In this document: piece after piece, positions 18,401 through 27,534 of the stretch | Numbering within the stretch: position 1 is the first letter of the stretch | Layout: every line of letters begins with the position of its first letter | Assembly (NCBI GenBank): GCA_013297885.1 | Contig: JAAFIR010000037.1 | Coordinates: 1-47,296 of the forward strand | Length of the DNA: 47,296 nt | Source of the DNA: Leptospirales bacterium | GTDB taxonomy: Bacteria > Spirochaetota > Leptospiria > Leptospirales > Leptospiraceae | Direction: 5' to 3' | Notes under the pieces: model-generated | Databases searched by the model: none | Told to the model about the DNA's origin: nothing | Seen by the model: the letters and a program-made list of their open reading frames with translations, nothing else | Translations under genes and position numbers: made by a program

Positions 18401-18429
18401 CTTAACAATCTTTGTTTGGAATCAGACAT
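15424..18429 (-). CDS. Large disordered acidic protein with matching ends
   Basis: This 1001-residue protein has no signal peptide and is mostly Glu/Lys/Ser/Asn-rich disorder. Tandem repeats include three copies of KLKPENFSPQTKLEE type (about 140-180), two VPELKELQ blocks (about 455-520), paired DRRSGNERR and DRRTGIERR motifs, and three NEESSKSGK blocks. The ends are ordered. Residues 33-80 (AQFKSAMEIYSRIL then ERISRNISDIRDIIRRE) resemble the last 60 residues (RKMLKNALNYYRVIK then KKMITRNIIDITEFLEKF), so a TPR-like helical pair seems duplicated at both termini. The role is unknown; a cytoplasmic scaffold or tether is plausible. The paired DRRxGxERR motif occurs in other bacterial regulatory proteins. 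Confidence 0.8.
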   Translation of the reverse strand: MSDSKQRLLSFSVKEILGSDKKLNLLYKNPLKNAESLINKAQFKSAMEIYSRILTKINNIEIQERISRNISDIRDIIRRENPELEKSIPKNLKQKSLDLPLKELSESLGGSLTEKLNILKQIETVPEKETPKNFPHSIEKLKPENFPPQTQIEEKLKPENFSPQTKLEEKLKPENFSPLSKDKTEFNPIEFSIEADKVNLQNQKLNVEEKINQTKQNNLQDQKKNFESIEEIFEDELETQKKAPEEKAEVDPKDLDEKLDSLLDDSFSLKKKTDDFKIEDLKPKQEVEESEIYFSEKSNLNKIKLLEEESIRKKRVKSKKDFKDFEGFLNDSETDDYFDQILNPTKKPSSTFEEEFLDINPGKRKKGKGKSLVESIVSNSDLEQEILQEFGSFIKNKNKPEEEHFQTQSEIKSQKVPRSVSEKKLLNESQVSDNEVEFIANNFENPVSEKNSESNQNKVPELKELQNELQFVQKIDKQIVLEENSESKQNKVPELKELQFIKKFDKQIVSDENTKPIFLIQNNEKENALEVVENKIEAKETKLLTNEELQKNKMEEEIFSPPKRFPREIDINDKLSNLYYSEEFQNFKSLPFKDRRSGNERRIKKSENLNNDRRTGIERRISIPDKLKKRAEFLKQWEENYLNQFASSPVPESILDTPAFPGQFKEIEFLPTDSPKYKPREVPTSKLETLDLPIADEKKEVNQKQEDYSKPAPKEFSDRTETTSANTEFVIKEETDLVKIDLPEANSINIIGEKTAENQNPKNEPSKSDNKANEESSKSGKENKANEESSKSGKDNEANEESSKSISDKKESLTSSDSGFEIREIELLKLDLPDPKDYVRSKSGHLVDPFEEKEAPEINIGDTEFPEDLPQSEEELPQVSGLPEITEEPKEQEKIIHGVLELKPPEIDDAPFLTLTYDFSKIPHSYKLSKNYNIMEYSYYKYKPMLMKAQEFARRKMLKNALNYYRVIKSQNIPPELKKMITRNIIDITEFLEKFTMSKGG

Positions 18430-18615
18430 GGCTCTATTTAATATTCGACCAGAATTTTCTAAATCATAAAATAAATTGAAATCAATTTTTTTACTAAAAC
18501 CAACAAACCAAACTCAGGTTACTAAAAATAAATCGTGTTAAGTAGAGTAAGTTTTTTTAATAATGAATTAAAAAAGTTATTGACAATTAGAAATTTTACC
18601 GAAAATTAGTTTGAG

Positions 18616-19020
18616 ATGAAATTAGTTTCCAAGAAAAACTTAAGTTTCGGTTCCAGCCCAGACAATCATGATGGGCTTCAATTAAAAATCACTTTTGATG
18701 AAGATACTAAAACTGCTTATGGAGACTATACTTGTCCAATTAAGTTTCAAGGCAATCCTGACAATATTCATCCAGGCATCATTGCAACAATTTTAGATGA
18801 AATAATGATTAAAATTAACGAAGCAATGAATTTTGAAACTATGACTGGCGAACTTACAATTCGTTATCTACAACCTGCCATGACAAATGAACCTCTTCAC
18901 CTTAGAGGATGGTTTGTGAAAAAAAATAAAAGAGTCATTGAAAATCGTGCTGAAATTGAAAACGAAATCGGTAAAATCGTTGCACGCGGAAAAGGTAAAT
19001 ACATGGAAGCAGGTGAGTAA
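18616..19020 (+). CDS. PaaI-type hotdog thioesterase
   Basis: The 134-residue protein shows the hotdog thioesterase pattern. [20 protein letters not shown] at about 55-74 is the central helix, with HPG and the acidic residue (Asp/Glu) used in catalysis. [20 protein letters not shown] is the long strand, and [20 protein letters not shown] is the closing pair. Such enzymes hydrolyse acyl-CoA thioesters; the substrate is unknown. It ends 14 bases before tRNA-Leu, and the two may share a transcript. A TTGACA at 18580-18585 could be its -35 box. Confidence 0.8.
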   Translation: MKLVSKKNLSFGSSPDNHDGLQLKITFDEDTKTAYGDYTCPIKFQGNPDNIHPGIIATILDEIMIKINEAMNFETMTGELTIRYLQPAMTNEPLHLRGWFVKKNKRVIENRAEIENEIGKIVARGKGKYMEAGE

Positions 19021-19034
19021 AAAATAATTTTAAC

Positions 19035-19096
<62 letters not shown>

Positions 19097-19118
<22 letters not shown>

Positions 19119-19437
19119 CATTTAATCTTAGTTTCCGTTTTTTATTCTTTTAAATTTGTTTCACAAATTTAGGAGTTGGCTTAACCACTCCGCTCGCCAC
19201 TCCTAACCTCGCTTCTGCTCGAAGCTGCGGTTGGTTCGATTCCGACCATCGGTACTTTTTAACTTGGTTTCCGTTTTTATGTTTTTAAATTTGTTTCACA
19301 AATTTAGGAGTTGGCTTAACCACTCCGCTCGCCACTCCTAACCTCGCTTCTGCTCGAAGCTGCGGTTGGTTCGATTCCGACCATCGGTACTTTTAATCTT
19401 AGTTTCCGTTTTTTATTCTTTTAAATTTGTTTCACAA
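19097..19437 (+). repeat. Tandem repeat of the tRNA-Leu 3' end plus trailer, about 135 bp, 2.5 units
   Basis: The tRNA T arm and 3' acceptor (GGTTCGATTCCGACCATCGG and on) recur at 19097, 19233 and 19368, spaced 136 and 135 bp. Each copy is followed by nearly the same trailer (GTTTCCGTTTTT, then AAATTTGTTTCACAAATTT, then GGAGTTGGC...GCCACTCC). The third unit stops after GTTTCACAA at 19437 and element C begins. The copies lack the 5' half and cannot be tRNAs. Repeats of a tRNA 3' end are usual marks of site-specific integration or of slippage; no integrase is nearby. The gap 19119-19600 holds only this array and element C. Confidence 0.9.
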
Positions 19438-19442
19438 TACTA

Positions 19443-19542
19443 GAGTTAGAGATGCAAAAAGTATCGAAGAGAGTGCAAAAGCACCAAGCTTTTTGCAGCT
19501 CGACCCCTTTTTTAAAGCTTGATTTAAAAAGGGGTAACTCCC
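19443..19542 (+). repeat. Three-way-junction intergenic element, copy C
   Basis: GAGTTA (19443-19448) closes with TAACTC (19535-19540). Stem 2 is GCAAAAAG (19454-19461) with CTTTTTGC (19489-19496) around an inner GTGC/GCAC hairpin. The joint AGCTCGA leads to stem 3, CCCCTTTTT with AAAAAGGGG. The CTAGAGTTA edge and CTCCC end are shared with the copies at 24847 and 39377. It lies between the tRNA repeat array and coaE, all on the plus strand. Confidence 0.75.
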
Positions 19543-19600
19543 TTAAATTAATCTCTTGCTTTTAAAATTTATAATCTTTAATTAGTATAAAGGGGTAAAT

Positions 19601-20200
19601 TTGAATAAAGGAAGAGTTGTTTTAGGTATTACTGGTAATATGAGTTCAGGGAAATCTACTGTTGCAAAAATTTTTGAAGAACTTGGAGCTTATAAAATTT
19701 CAGCAGATGAAATAGCACATTTTTTTACTTCTAGTAAAACCCCGATTAGAAATGAATTAAATGAGATTTTAGGTGAAAATTGTTTAAATGGGGACAACTC
19801 ATTTGATAGAAAAAAAATTGCTAAAATAGTTTTTTCAAATCCTGAAAAACTTAATTTATTAAATCAATTGATGCATCCTTTTATTAGACAAAAAACGATT
19901 GACGAGTTTGAAAATAAAACCGGGTTAATTGTTTGGGAAGCTCCATTACTTTTTGAAACCAATGGACAAGAAATTTGTGATTTTACTTTAACTGTTTTTA
20001 TGGATTATGAAAATTCCCTTATAAAAGTAAAAAAACGAGATGGGATTTCAGAAGAAGAGTTCAAAAAAAGATTAGAAAATCAAATGAATATTAAGAATAA
20101 AATCAAACTATCCGATTTTATAATAGAAAACAATACTACAATTGAAAATTTAAAATTAAAATCAAAAGAAATTTTTGATAAACTATTGCTTAGGATTTAA
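19601..20200 (+). CDS. coaE: Dephospho-CoA kinase
   Basis: This enzyme phosphorylates dephospho-CoA at the 3'-hydroxyl, the last step of CoA synthesis. The 199-residue protein has the P-loop GITGNMSSGKST (residues 9-20), the substrate-binding ISADEIAHFF in place of the usual DxD/A region, RQKTIDEFENKTGLIVWEAPLLFE, and a lid segment with KRDGISEEEFKKRLENQMN. The start is TTG at 19601, with AAGGGG seven bases upstream; no ATG fits as well. The SPOR gene begins just after its stop, so the two are co-transcribed. Confidence 0.93.
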   Translation: MNKGRVVLGITGNMSSGKSTVAKIFEELGAYKISADEIAHFFTSSKTPIRNELNEILGENCLNGDNSFDRKKIAKIVFSNPEKLNLLNQLMHPFIRQKTIDEFENKTGLIVWEAPLLFETNGQEICDFTLTVFMDYENSLIKVKKRDGISEEEFKKRLENQMNIKNKIKLSDFIIENNTTIENLKLKSKEIFDKLLLRI

Positions 20201-20201
20201 A

Positions 20202-20861
20202 ATGAAAGAAAGAACATTTTACACAATTAATTTAGATATGAAGAGAATTCTTATTATTTTATTCATATTACTTCTTTTTTTCGCTTACTTTTTCTTTTTA
20301 GGAAGAGTTTCAAACAAAGAAAAAGCAAAAAATCAAATTGTTGAAGAAATAAAAAAAGAAAATCCTGTTGATCAAAAAAATGAATCCACTGATAAGCTTT
20401 CTGATTTAGAAAATATTAAAACTGAAAAAAATTCAGAAACAATTGAATTAAAATCAAATGTTAAAGAAGAAGCAAAAACAACGACTCCTGTTGTAGAATT
20501 AGCTGAAGAAAAAAAACAAGAAATAACACCTGCAAAAGTTACTAAAACATATTCAAAACGTATTAAAAAAAAAAATTCAAAAAAAGAAAACCTGAATGAA
20601 GAAAAAGAGACAACTGTTTTTTATTCAATACAACTTGGGGCATTTAGCTCTGAAGAACAAGCTACAAAATTTAAAAATAAAGTAATACAATCAAATAAGA
20701 AACTTGGAAAAAATTATGTTCCAATCGTACAAAAAGATGAGAATTTTTTTGTGGTAAGGCTTGGTCGATCCAATTCAAAAGAAGAATTGGAAAAAGTTAT
20801 ACAAAACCTAGACCCAAAAACACAAAGTTACTCCATGATACTTTCTAACCAAAAAAGATAA
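20202..20861 (+). CDS. SPOR-domain membrane protein
   Basis: The start at 20202 is favoured because AGGA lies eight bases upstream, overlapping the end of coaE. One membrane helix (ILIILFILLLFFAYFFFLG, about 15-33) is followed by a long Lys/Glu-rich linker and a C-terminal SPOR domain (FYSIQLGAFSSEEQATKFKN through FVVRLGRSNSKEELEKVIQ). SPOR domains bind denuded glycan strands in peptidoglycan, so the protein probably sits in the inner membrane and reaches the wall at division or growth sites. An inner ATG at 20238 would still keep the helix. Confidence 0.88.
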   Translation: MKERTFYTINLDMKRILIILFILLLFFAYFFFLGRVSNKEKAKNQIVEEIKKENPVDQKNESTDKLSDLENIKTEKNSETIELKSNVKEEAKTTTPVVELAEEKKQEITPAKVTKTYSKRIKKKNSKKENLNEEKETTVFYSIQLGAFSSEEQATKFKNKVIQSNKKLGKNYVPIVQKDENFFVVRLGRSNSKEELEKVIQNLDPKTQSYSMILSNQKR

Positions 20862-20952
20862 AGATTGATTTTTTTTCTCAATATTAGTTAGATGTAAATA
20901 ACGGTATTTTTAGAATAAATTCATTCAAGATATACTGCATTGCGAGTTTAAT

Positions 20953-21825
20953 ATAGAGAATTCTACCCCAAAACAAATCACCATTGCCTATTTTATATTA
21001 GTTCATAGATTCCCTGAACAATTTAAAAGACTTTTTAATGCACTATACCACAAAGAAAACTACTATTTAATACATTTAGATAAAAAAACTAGTTTTGAAA
21101 TTTATGAAGATATCAAATTATTTTTAAAAGAATTTCCAAATACATTTATTTTAGAAAGTGAAAATGTGGTTTGGGGTGGATATAGCATGGTTCAAGCCGA
21201 ATTAAATGGCATGAATTATTTATTAAAATTAAATCTAAATTGGGATTTTTTTATTAATTTAAGTGGTCAAGATTATCCATTAAAATCACAAAAAATTATT
21301 AGAGATTATCTTACAGAAAATATTGGTAATAACTTTATTAAAATTGCTAACCAATTGACTGAAAGACCTGAAACAATGAATCGAATAGAAAACTATTTTG
21401 TTGAAACAAATGATGGATTTAGTGGTATCACTTTTAGAAGAGCCTATTTAAAAGATGTAATCCCTTATATTGGTGGTCAATGGATGATTTTAACTAGAGA
21501 GTGTTGTGAATTTATTTGTAATAGTGGCGAAGCAAAAAAATTTGAAGAATATTATTTGAACACTTTAATTGCTGATGAATCTTTTTTTCAAACTGTATTA
21601 ATGAATACTTCCTTTAAAGGAGTTTTAATCAATGATGATAAACGAGCAATTATTTGGATACCAGATGGTGATATTAAGTTAAGACCAAAAACATTTACTT
21701 CTGAAGATATGAAATTTTTGTTACTTGGAGATAATTTATTTGCTCGAAAGTTTGATGACAATATTGATAGTCACATTATTGATGATTTAGAGATTTATTT
21801 TAATTTGCCTCTTAAAAAAAATTAA
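20953..21825 (+). CDS. Core-2/I-branching (GT14-like) glycosyltransferase without canonical start
   Basis: The frame encodes a full GT14-type enzyme: ITIAYFILVHRFPEQFKRLF and YYLIHLDKK at the N-terminus, ENVVWGGYSMVQAELNGMNY, FFINLSGQDYPLKS, GGQWMILTRECCEF and DESFFQTVLMNTSF. These match bacterial proteins related to beta-1,6-N-acetylglucosaminyltransferases. It is probably used on a surface glycan. No ATG, GTG or TTG lies between the in-frame TAG at 20911 and the conserved N-terminus; the first usable start, GTG at 21166, would delete the first 70 conserved residues. ATA at 20953 or ATT at 20923 could initiate, or an ATG was lost. I place the start at 20953 as a working choice. Confidence 0.7.
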   Translation: MENSTPKQITIAYFILVHRFPEQFKRLFNALYHKENYYLIHLDKKTSFEIYEDIKLFLKEFPNTFILESENVVWGGYSMVQAELNGMNYLLKLNLNWDFFINLSGQDYPLKSQKIIRDYLTENIGNNFIKIANQLTERPETMNRIENYFVETNDGFSGITFRRAYLKDVIPYIGGQWMILTRECCEFICNSGEAKKFEEYYLNTLIADESFFQTVLMNTSFKGVLINDDKRAIIWIPDGDIKLRPKTFTSEDMKFLLLGDNLFARKFDDNIDSHIIDDLEIYFNLPLKKN

Positions 21826-21851
21826 TCGATATTTAAAGTAATACATTTCAT

Positions 21852-21880
21852 TTTACAATATAAAAAAAATACAATACAGT
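21852..21880 (+). promoter_or_regulatory. Probable sigma-70 promoter for the large lipoprotein
   Basis: TTTACA (21852-21857) and TACAGT (21875-21880) are separated by 17 bases, 34 bases upstream of the ATG at 21914. Both boxes match the consensus at four or five positions. Confidence 0.4.
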
Positions 21881-21913
21881 TTGATTTGGAAATAAATTTC
21901 CGTAAAAATTATT

Positions 21914-24811
21914 ATGAAAAAGCTTTTTCTTTATATCTGTATAATCTTTTTTTTACCTTCATGTACTGCTAACCCAAGTGCATTTTTTTTTATATTTTTA
22001 GGAAAAAAAGATAAAGGAGCTTGTATAGTCTGTTTTTTATTACTTGGACAGAATAGAAGTTCAAGTCCACCTTCGAATCAAAACCCTATTCCACAACCCC
22101 CATCTCAAAATCCAACACAATCTCCAACTCCAGAAACTCCTATCTCACTTGTTGTTCTAAACCCACAAATAGATTTTATAATTAATCCAACAGAGAGAAC
22201 AATACAAGTAGGGGAGTCAGCTTATTTTACAACAATTAATTCTCAAACAAATGAAACAATAGAAACAGGGGTTGAATGGTCAGTTGATAATTCATCAATT
22301 GCTACTATTTCTCAAAACGGATTAACTAACGGAGTTAGCGTTGGTAATACAACAGTAAAAGCTAGATTAAATGGTTTAGAAAAAACTGCTAATTTAATAG
22401 TAACACCAGATTTAACACCTCCAACAATTACATCAGCAAGTTCAGTTTCACCAATTCTAGTTCGGGTGGTTTTTTCAGAACCAGTGAATAATTTAACTAC
22501 TTCTAGTATAAAAATAATGACAAGTGGTTTAGGAACTTGTTCAGATAATACTAACTTTACAGGAAATGTTTCTACAATCACAATTAATAGTATTACAACA
22601 ATAAATTCAACAACTTATGATTTAAATTTAGCAACTTCACAAAACACAGGAACTTTGTACACATTAGTTGGAAATAGAACTGTAATTACTGATTTAGCTA
22701 CTACTCCAAATTTACTCGGTTGTCCAAATAATGCCGATTTTGTTGGAAATGAAGTATTAAAAGTTTCAAATGTGAATTGTAATGGAACATCAAATATAAT
22801 ACTAACTTTTTCTAAACCTGTTAAAACTGGAATAAATGTTTTTGGTTCTGCTGAATGTAGCACAACTACAGAATGTAGTAATCGCTACAAAATTAATGGC
22901 GCTACTGATTTAGGAAATATTATATCAGCAAGAGTATTAAATGGTTCAGTTTGTGGAGGACTTGCTGCAGACTCTTCAAAAGTATGTATCACAACTTCAC
23001 TTCTTCAAAATGGAGCAATTTATTCAGTAGTATCGGCAAACAATACTAACGGAGATGGATTTGATAATTTAGGTTGGGGAGCAATTCGAAATTCTGCTGA
23101 CACAGAAAACTTGCAATCTTCCCCAAAAGATCGTGGAAGTTTTTTTGGATGTGGAATCCCTTCAGTAAATTTTGTGGATGGACCAGTGATTTTGGATCCA
23201 TTTACAGATGGTTCAGATTTTGGTTTTTTGACTATATTTTCAAACAAAGTTTATATTGGTCCAAATAGAACTGGAAATGCTGCAAGTTGATTTAATGCTG
23301 ATGGTTCGAATCCTCAATCAATTACATTTACTTTTGAAAAAGATATAACTGGAAATGCTACTCCTCCAGGTGCAAATGTTACTGGTAGACAATCTAGAAA
23401 TACTGCGGCTGCTCCATTTTTTTCAATTGGTAGTTCAGGTTGTATTGAAAACTCAAATGCTTTAAATGGTTGTGGACCAGATAACCAAGATGGCCGAGGG
23501 CTTTTTGTATCTGGTACACTTAGTGGACAAGAGTATATGTTTATTTCAGGATATACAACTGGTACATTACCCTCTCATATCCCACTTGGACCAAATAATG
23601 ATTATTTATATTTTAGCAGCGATTTAGATACTAATTTCACATTTAAGCATATGGATACTTCACGAGTATTTGATTCATGCCCAAATGGCACAGTATCTCC
23701 AGTTGTAACCCAGAACCAAGGCACAGATTCAATTGAAATTTTTAATGACAGAATCTACTGGTCAGTTCCAGGGAATGGACCAAATAGACCTTTCATCGCA
23801 AAAATTAGACCTGCCTCATTTCCACTAATATCTAGCGTTGACATTGATTGCGATACTGGTGGAAATGAAAGTCACTTTATCAATCCAAGATGGATTCCAG
23901 GTTTTGGAAATCAGTACAACATAACAGCTGTTTCCTCTACTACTTTTGGACCATCAGAACCATTAAGAGCTAGTGCAGACATGCTTGGTGCTGTTGTGCA
24001 AAGTTATAATGATAGAGTTTATATGATGAATTCTGGTTCGATACGTTTTAATAGCTTAGGAAGTCAATGTATAAATGGTTCTGTTTATTCTCCAGGTGCA
24101 TGTGAGCAGACTGGTGGATTTACAAGATCAGTTAATAATAATCCCAAAACTTGTACAAATAATACTAGTTGCCCTGAATGGGTTAATATCTCACCAACTG
24201 ATACTAAATACAAACAATTTTTTTCAATTGGATTACCAACAATTGCCATAACAGCTGCACCAATAGCAGGACAAAAACCTGTTCCAAAAATTGAAACTTA
24301 TCAAGGAAATTTATTTGCAATTAGAAATTCTTGTCGAACAGTTTTGTTAGAGATGAACGCATCCTGTCACTCAAACCAGCAATGTACAAATGATACTTAT
24401 TGTGCTAATGGTGATGAAAGACCTCAGCTTTGGAAATGTGAACCATCACTCACAGGTTCTGCTACTGAATGTGATTCAGGGGATTGGAGTTTAGTTGCAG
24501 ATAATGGTTCTGGATTTACAAATTTTGGTGATGTGAATAATAAACAAATCACAATGCTTCAACCAAATGGAAGTTATTTGTATGTTGGTTTTGATAACCC
24601 AACTGGAATCAAAGTTTATAGGACTAATTTAGCTAATCCCACAATTGAAGCTAATTTTACTCAAATAGGTGGAGATGGGTTTTTAAATCCAAGTACAAAT
24701 AAACAAATTTATTCTACAATTTCAATTCAAAATGGAAGTATTTATTTTGTATATGCATCTGTAGGAAAAACAGCAACCCCAGTGAGAGTTCATAGGCAAC
24801 AGAATAATTAA
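21914..24811 (+). pseudogene. Large Ig-like lipoprotein interrupted by in-frame TGA
   Basis: The first part has a signal peptide MKKLFLYICIIFFLPSC with lipobox LPSC, a Pro/Ser/Asn linker, a Big_2-like Ig domain (ERTIQVGESAYFTTINSQTN through NGVSVGNTTVKARLNG) and repeats of the SPILVRVVFSEPVNN type. TGA at 23288-23290 follows RTGNAAS. The same frame continues without interruption (FNADGSNPQSITFTFEKD and on) to 24811, a total of about 965 residues. A single CGA- or TGG-to-TGA change explains this, and TGA is a genuine stop elsewhere (for example at 9398 and 32349). The distal half has cysteine-rich propeller-like segments (CTNNTSCPEWVN, CHSNQQCTNDTYC). It is probably a surface or periplasmic lipoprotein gene that is now silenced, or read through at low level. 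Confidence 0.85.
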
Positions 24812-24846
24812 ATGAAATTCTTTTTTAAGAAAATTTTTCAACTCTA

Positions 24847-24980
24847 GAGTCAAGGATAAAAAAGGTTGCGAAAGCAAGTCAAGCCTTCTTTGGCTTGACG
24901 AAACCCTTTTTTAGCCTGACCCTTTTAATTTTTTCTATCACTTTTAATTCAATTAGTAAAAGTTTAAAAGGGTGACTCCC
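24847..24980 (+). repeat. Three-way-junction intergenic element, copy D
   Basis: GAGTCA (24847-24852) closes with TGACTC (24973-24978), a pairing-preserving change from GAGTTA/TAACTC in copy C. Stem 2 is AAAAAAGGTT with AACCCTTTTTT, capped by GTCAAGCC/GGCTTGAC. The joint AGCCTGA leads to stem 3, CCCTTTTAA with TTAAAAGGG, capped by ACTTTT/AAAAGT. The element sits between the 3' ends of two converging genes and could also terminate both. Confidence 0.75.
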
Positions 24981-24991
24981 AAACTTAATTA

Positions 24992-26107
24992 CTACTTTTG
25001 TTCTATGATTTCAGTTTTAGGTTTATCTGCTTCTTTTGGAGGATACATTTTTAAACTCAGCAAATAAACTCCCATTGATACAGTGATTCCAAGCGAAGCG
25101 AGAACAACATCTTTTCCTACTTGCCTAAAAGTTTGTAAATAAGGTTTATCTTGTTTAGTTATTAAATGCAAAATGATTTCTCTACCTGCAAGTAGCCCTA
25201 GAAACAACCAAGTAGTTGACATTGGAATATTGCTAATCACTTTAAAAAGAATTAAAACACTAGCATAAGCAAAATCAACAAGTGTAGCAGCTTTGGAATA
25301 AGTAATATCGGATTTTTCAGAAACAACTTCTTGAATGGCACCACCATTTGAATAAATGATAAAACCAATTGCAGAAGATAAAATAGAAATTGCCATTAAA
25401 AACTCATATATATTTAATTTTCTAGGTAAATAAATTGCTATATTTGCACTGTCTTGTAATAGCCAAGCAACCCAAAGTATTGCAGTTGATAACCATTGAA
25501 GTCTTGCCCATTTTTTTTCTTTTTTTGGTTTAGGTTCAAAACCTTTTTGGTATTCTTTTTTATAGAAAAAAGCATGTATTCCCCAGAATGCCATTGCAGA
25601 AATAAATGCAATTCCATATCCCAAAAAAGATTTGTTTAACATTTTTTCTATGTTTCCAGTTTTGCTTGTACTGAATAAACCAAGTATTAAAAAAGTTGTT
25701 GAAATTGGAGCTTTAAGTCTTGTGATGATGACTAGAACAATTGGAGCAAGTAATTGAAGTGGATTAAAATCTTTTGGCTCTTCAAACTTACTTAAAAGAT
25801 TAAAATGAATTTCATGATCCTGATCGATATAGCCATAAGTAAAAACACCAATCACTAAACCACAGAGCATAAACACTTTTGGAAACCAATGTAGCTTTTT
25901 TTTGCTTTCAATAAAAGTACCAACAGTTTGAATCGCATCATTACCAGCAACAGAAAAACAGGCAATTGCAAAAGCAATCCAACCTAAATAATAATGAGGA
26001 AAATTTAGATAATGAAGGGTTAAGATTAAAGCTGTTAAAAAAATTATATTAAGAACAAAGATTAAATTTTTTTTCTTCATCGGTTTATTGGTTTGTTTAT
26101 TCTGCAT
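24992..26107 (-). CDS. PiT-like inorganic phosphate transporter homologue
   Basis: The 371-residue protein has about nine to ten membrane segments. Two inverted signature segments of the PiT family are recognisable: ACFSVAGNDAIQTVGTFIES near residue 50, with the GNDA core, and SNIPMSTTWLFLGLLAGREI near residue 300, matching the PVSTT..G...G pattern; APISTTFLILGLF supplies a further STT motif. PiT proteins take up phosphate with sodium or protons. It is shorter and more diverged than typical PiT, so the substrate is inferred. It starts at ATG 26107. Confidence 0.7.
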   Translation of the reverse strand: MQNKQTNKPMKKKNLIFVLNIIFLTALILTLHYLNFPHYYLGWIAFAIACFSVAGNDAIQTVGTFIESKKKLHWFPKVFMLCGLVIGVFTYGYIDQDHEIHFNLLSKFEEPKDFNPLQLLAPIVLVIITRLKAPISTTFLILGLFSTSKTGNIEKMLNKSFLGYGIAFISAMAFWGIHAFFYKKEYQKGFEPKPKKEKKWARLQWLSTAILWVAWLLQDSANIAIYLPRKLNIYEFLMAISILSSAIGFIIYSNGGAIQEVVSEKSDITYSKAATLVDFAYASVLILFKVISNIPMSTTWLFLGLLAGREIILHLITKQDKPYLQTFRQVGKDVVLASLGITVSMGVYLLSLKMYPPKEADKPKTEIIEQK

Positions 26108-26305
26108 AGCTTCTCTTTGGAATCTATACTTTTTGTTGTATTGATTCTAGACAAGAATTAATAGAAAAAATGATTGTTACAAATAGATGAATTTTTTTTA
26201 CATAATGTAATCACATTACAAAAATAATTTTTATTACATTTAATTTCTTTTTTTAGTATATCCTCTAGAGTTTAAGTCAAAAAATATAAATCCAACTGGT
26301 TATTT

Positions 26306-27534
26306 ATGAAAAAAATTCTTTTTTTTATGATTTATATTAGTTTGGATGTTTTCGCAGAACCAATTTTAAAACTAAACAACCAAGATGAAGTCTTATCTTT
26401 AAAAAATTATGGTTATTATTTTGAAGATAAAAATGGAAACTACACACTTAAAGATATACTAAATAAAGAAAACCAAGAAAAATTCCAAAAGTTGGATCAA
26501 GATTATTTTTCCAGACCAGCAACTAAATCAGCATTTTGGTTTAAATTTGATATTAGCAATTTAACAGATCAAGATGTTTGGTTGTTGGTTGCAACTTCAT
26601 TGGCTTTTGAAATAGATTTTTATTCTCCTAATGAAAAAGGATTTTACGAAAGGCCAGTTTTAACTGGAATTTTAAGAGGAGAAGAAAGTAAATTATATCC
26701 AAATAATTGGTTTTGGCTACCTTTAAATAAAGCTAAAGATATAAAAATAAAAACTTTTTATTTTAGAATAACTGAAGAGGCCCCTTTTAGGGTTGGAACA
26801 ACGCGATCTTTAATATCTTTTAAAGCTCCATATGATTATTTTACAGCTGGATATTTTGGTGTATAGAAAATAATTTTGCTGAATTTTTATTTGAAGTAAT
26901 AGATACCTGTATAGGAATTTCTAAAAAAAATCAAACCAAGTTATTTCAATCTTTTTCACAAGCTGATACATCTACAACTAGAGAATTTGCTGGAACAGGA
27001 CTTGGTCTTACAATTTCAAAAAACTTAGTAGAATTAATGAAAGGGAAAATTCACTTTGAAAGTGAACTAAATAAAGGTTCAAATTTTAATTTTATTATAA
27101 ATTTAAAAAAAGAAAATTTAATACTTAGCAGAACTTTTCCAAGAACAACATCAGAAGAACTTTTTGAAGCAAGTAAATTTTTAATCTTAGTTGTAGAAGA
27201 TAACGATATAAATTTAAAAGTTACTGTTAAATTTCTACAAAAATTTAATTCTATTATCACTACTGCTGTTAACGGTAAAGAAGCATTAATAAAATTAGAA
27301 AATAATAATTTTGATCTAATTTTAATGGATTGTCAAATGCCAGTTTTAGATGAATACCAAACAACAAAAATTATTCGTAAATCAGGAAATAAAATAAAAA
27401 TTATTGCACTTACCGCAAATGCTATGACTGAAGATCGAGCTAAATGTTTGGAAGCTGGAATGGATGATTATTTATCAAAACCTTTTAAATTAATAGATTT
27501 AGAAAATATGTTAAAAAAATGGCTCATTCATTAA
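26306..27534 (+). pseudogene. Hybrid sensor kinase collapsed by internal deletion
   Basis: The 5' part (26306-26866) encodes a signal peptide and a 7TMR-DISMED2 extracellular sensor (ATKSAFWFKFDISNLTDQDV, NNWFWLPLNKAKDIK), ending at FTAGYFGV just where the seven-helix block should begin. After TAG, another frame gives ENNFAEFLFEVIDTCIGISK, GTGLGLTISKNLVELMKGKI and a receiver domain with VVEDNDINLKV, LILMDCQMPVLDEY (phospho-accepting Asp) and LSKPF. The seven helices, the HisKA dimerisation domain and the ATPase N-box are gone, and the two halves are out of frame. The G1-box reads DTCIG instead of DTGIG, a second lesion. A receiver-containing fragment could start at 27037, but no partner kinase is nearby. 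Confidence 0.88.

Noticed and set aside
19233-19389. Additional tRNA-Leu genes after 19118
   Set aside because: Only the T arm and 3' acceptor are repeated; the 5' acceptor, D arm and anticodon arm are missing.
23288-23290. Selenocysteine or a changed genetic code at TGA
   Set aside because: No SECIS-like hairpin or selenoprotein family is evident, and TGA ends the methyltransferase and nadB genes normally.
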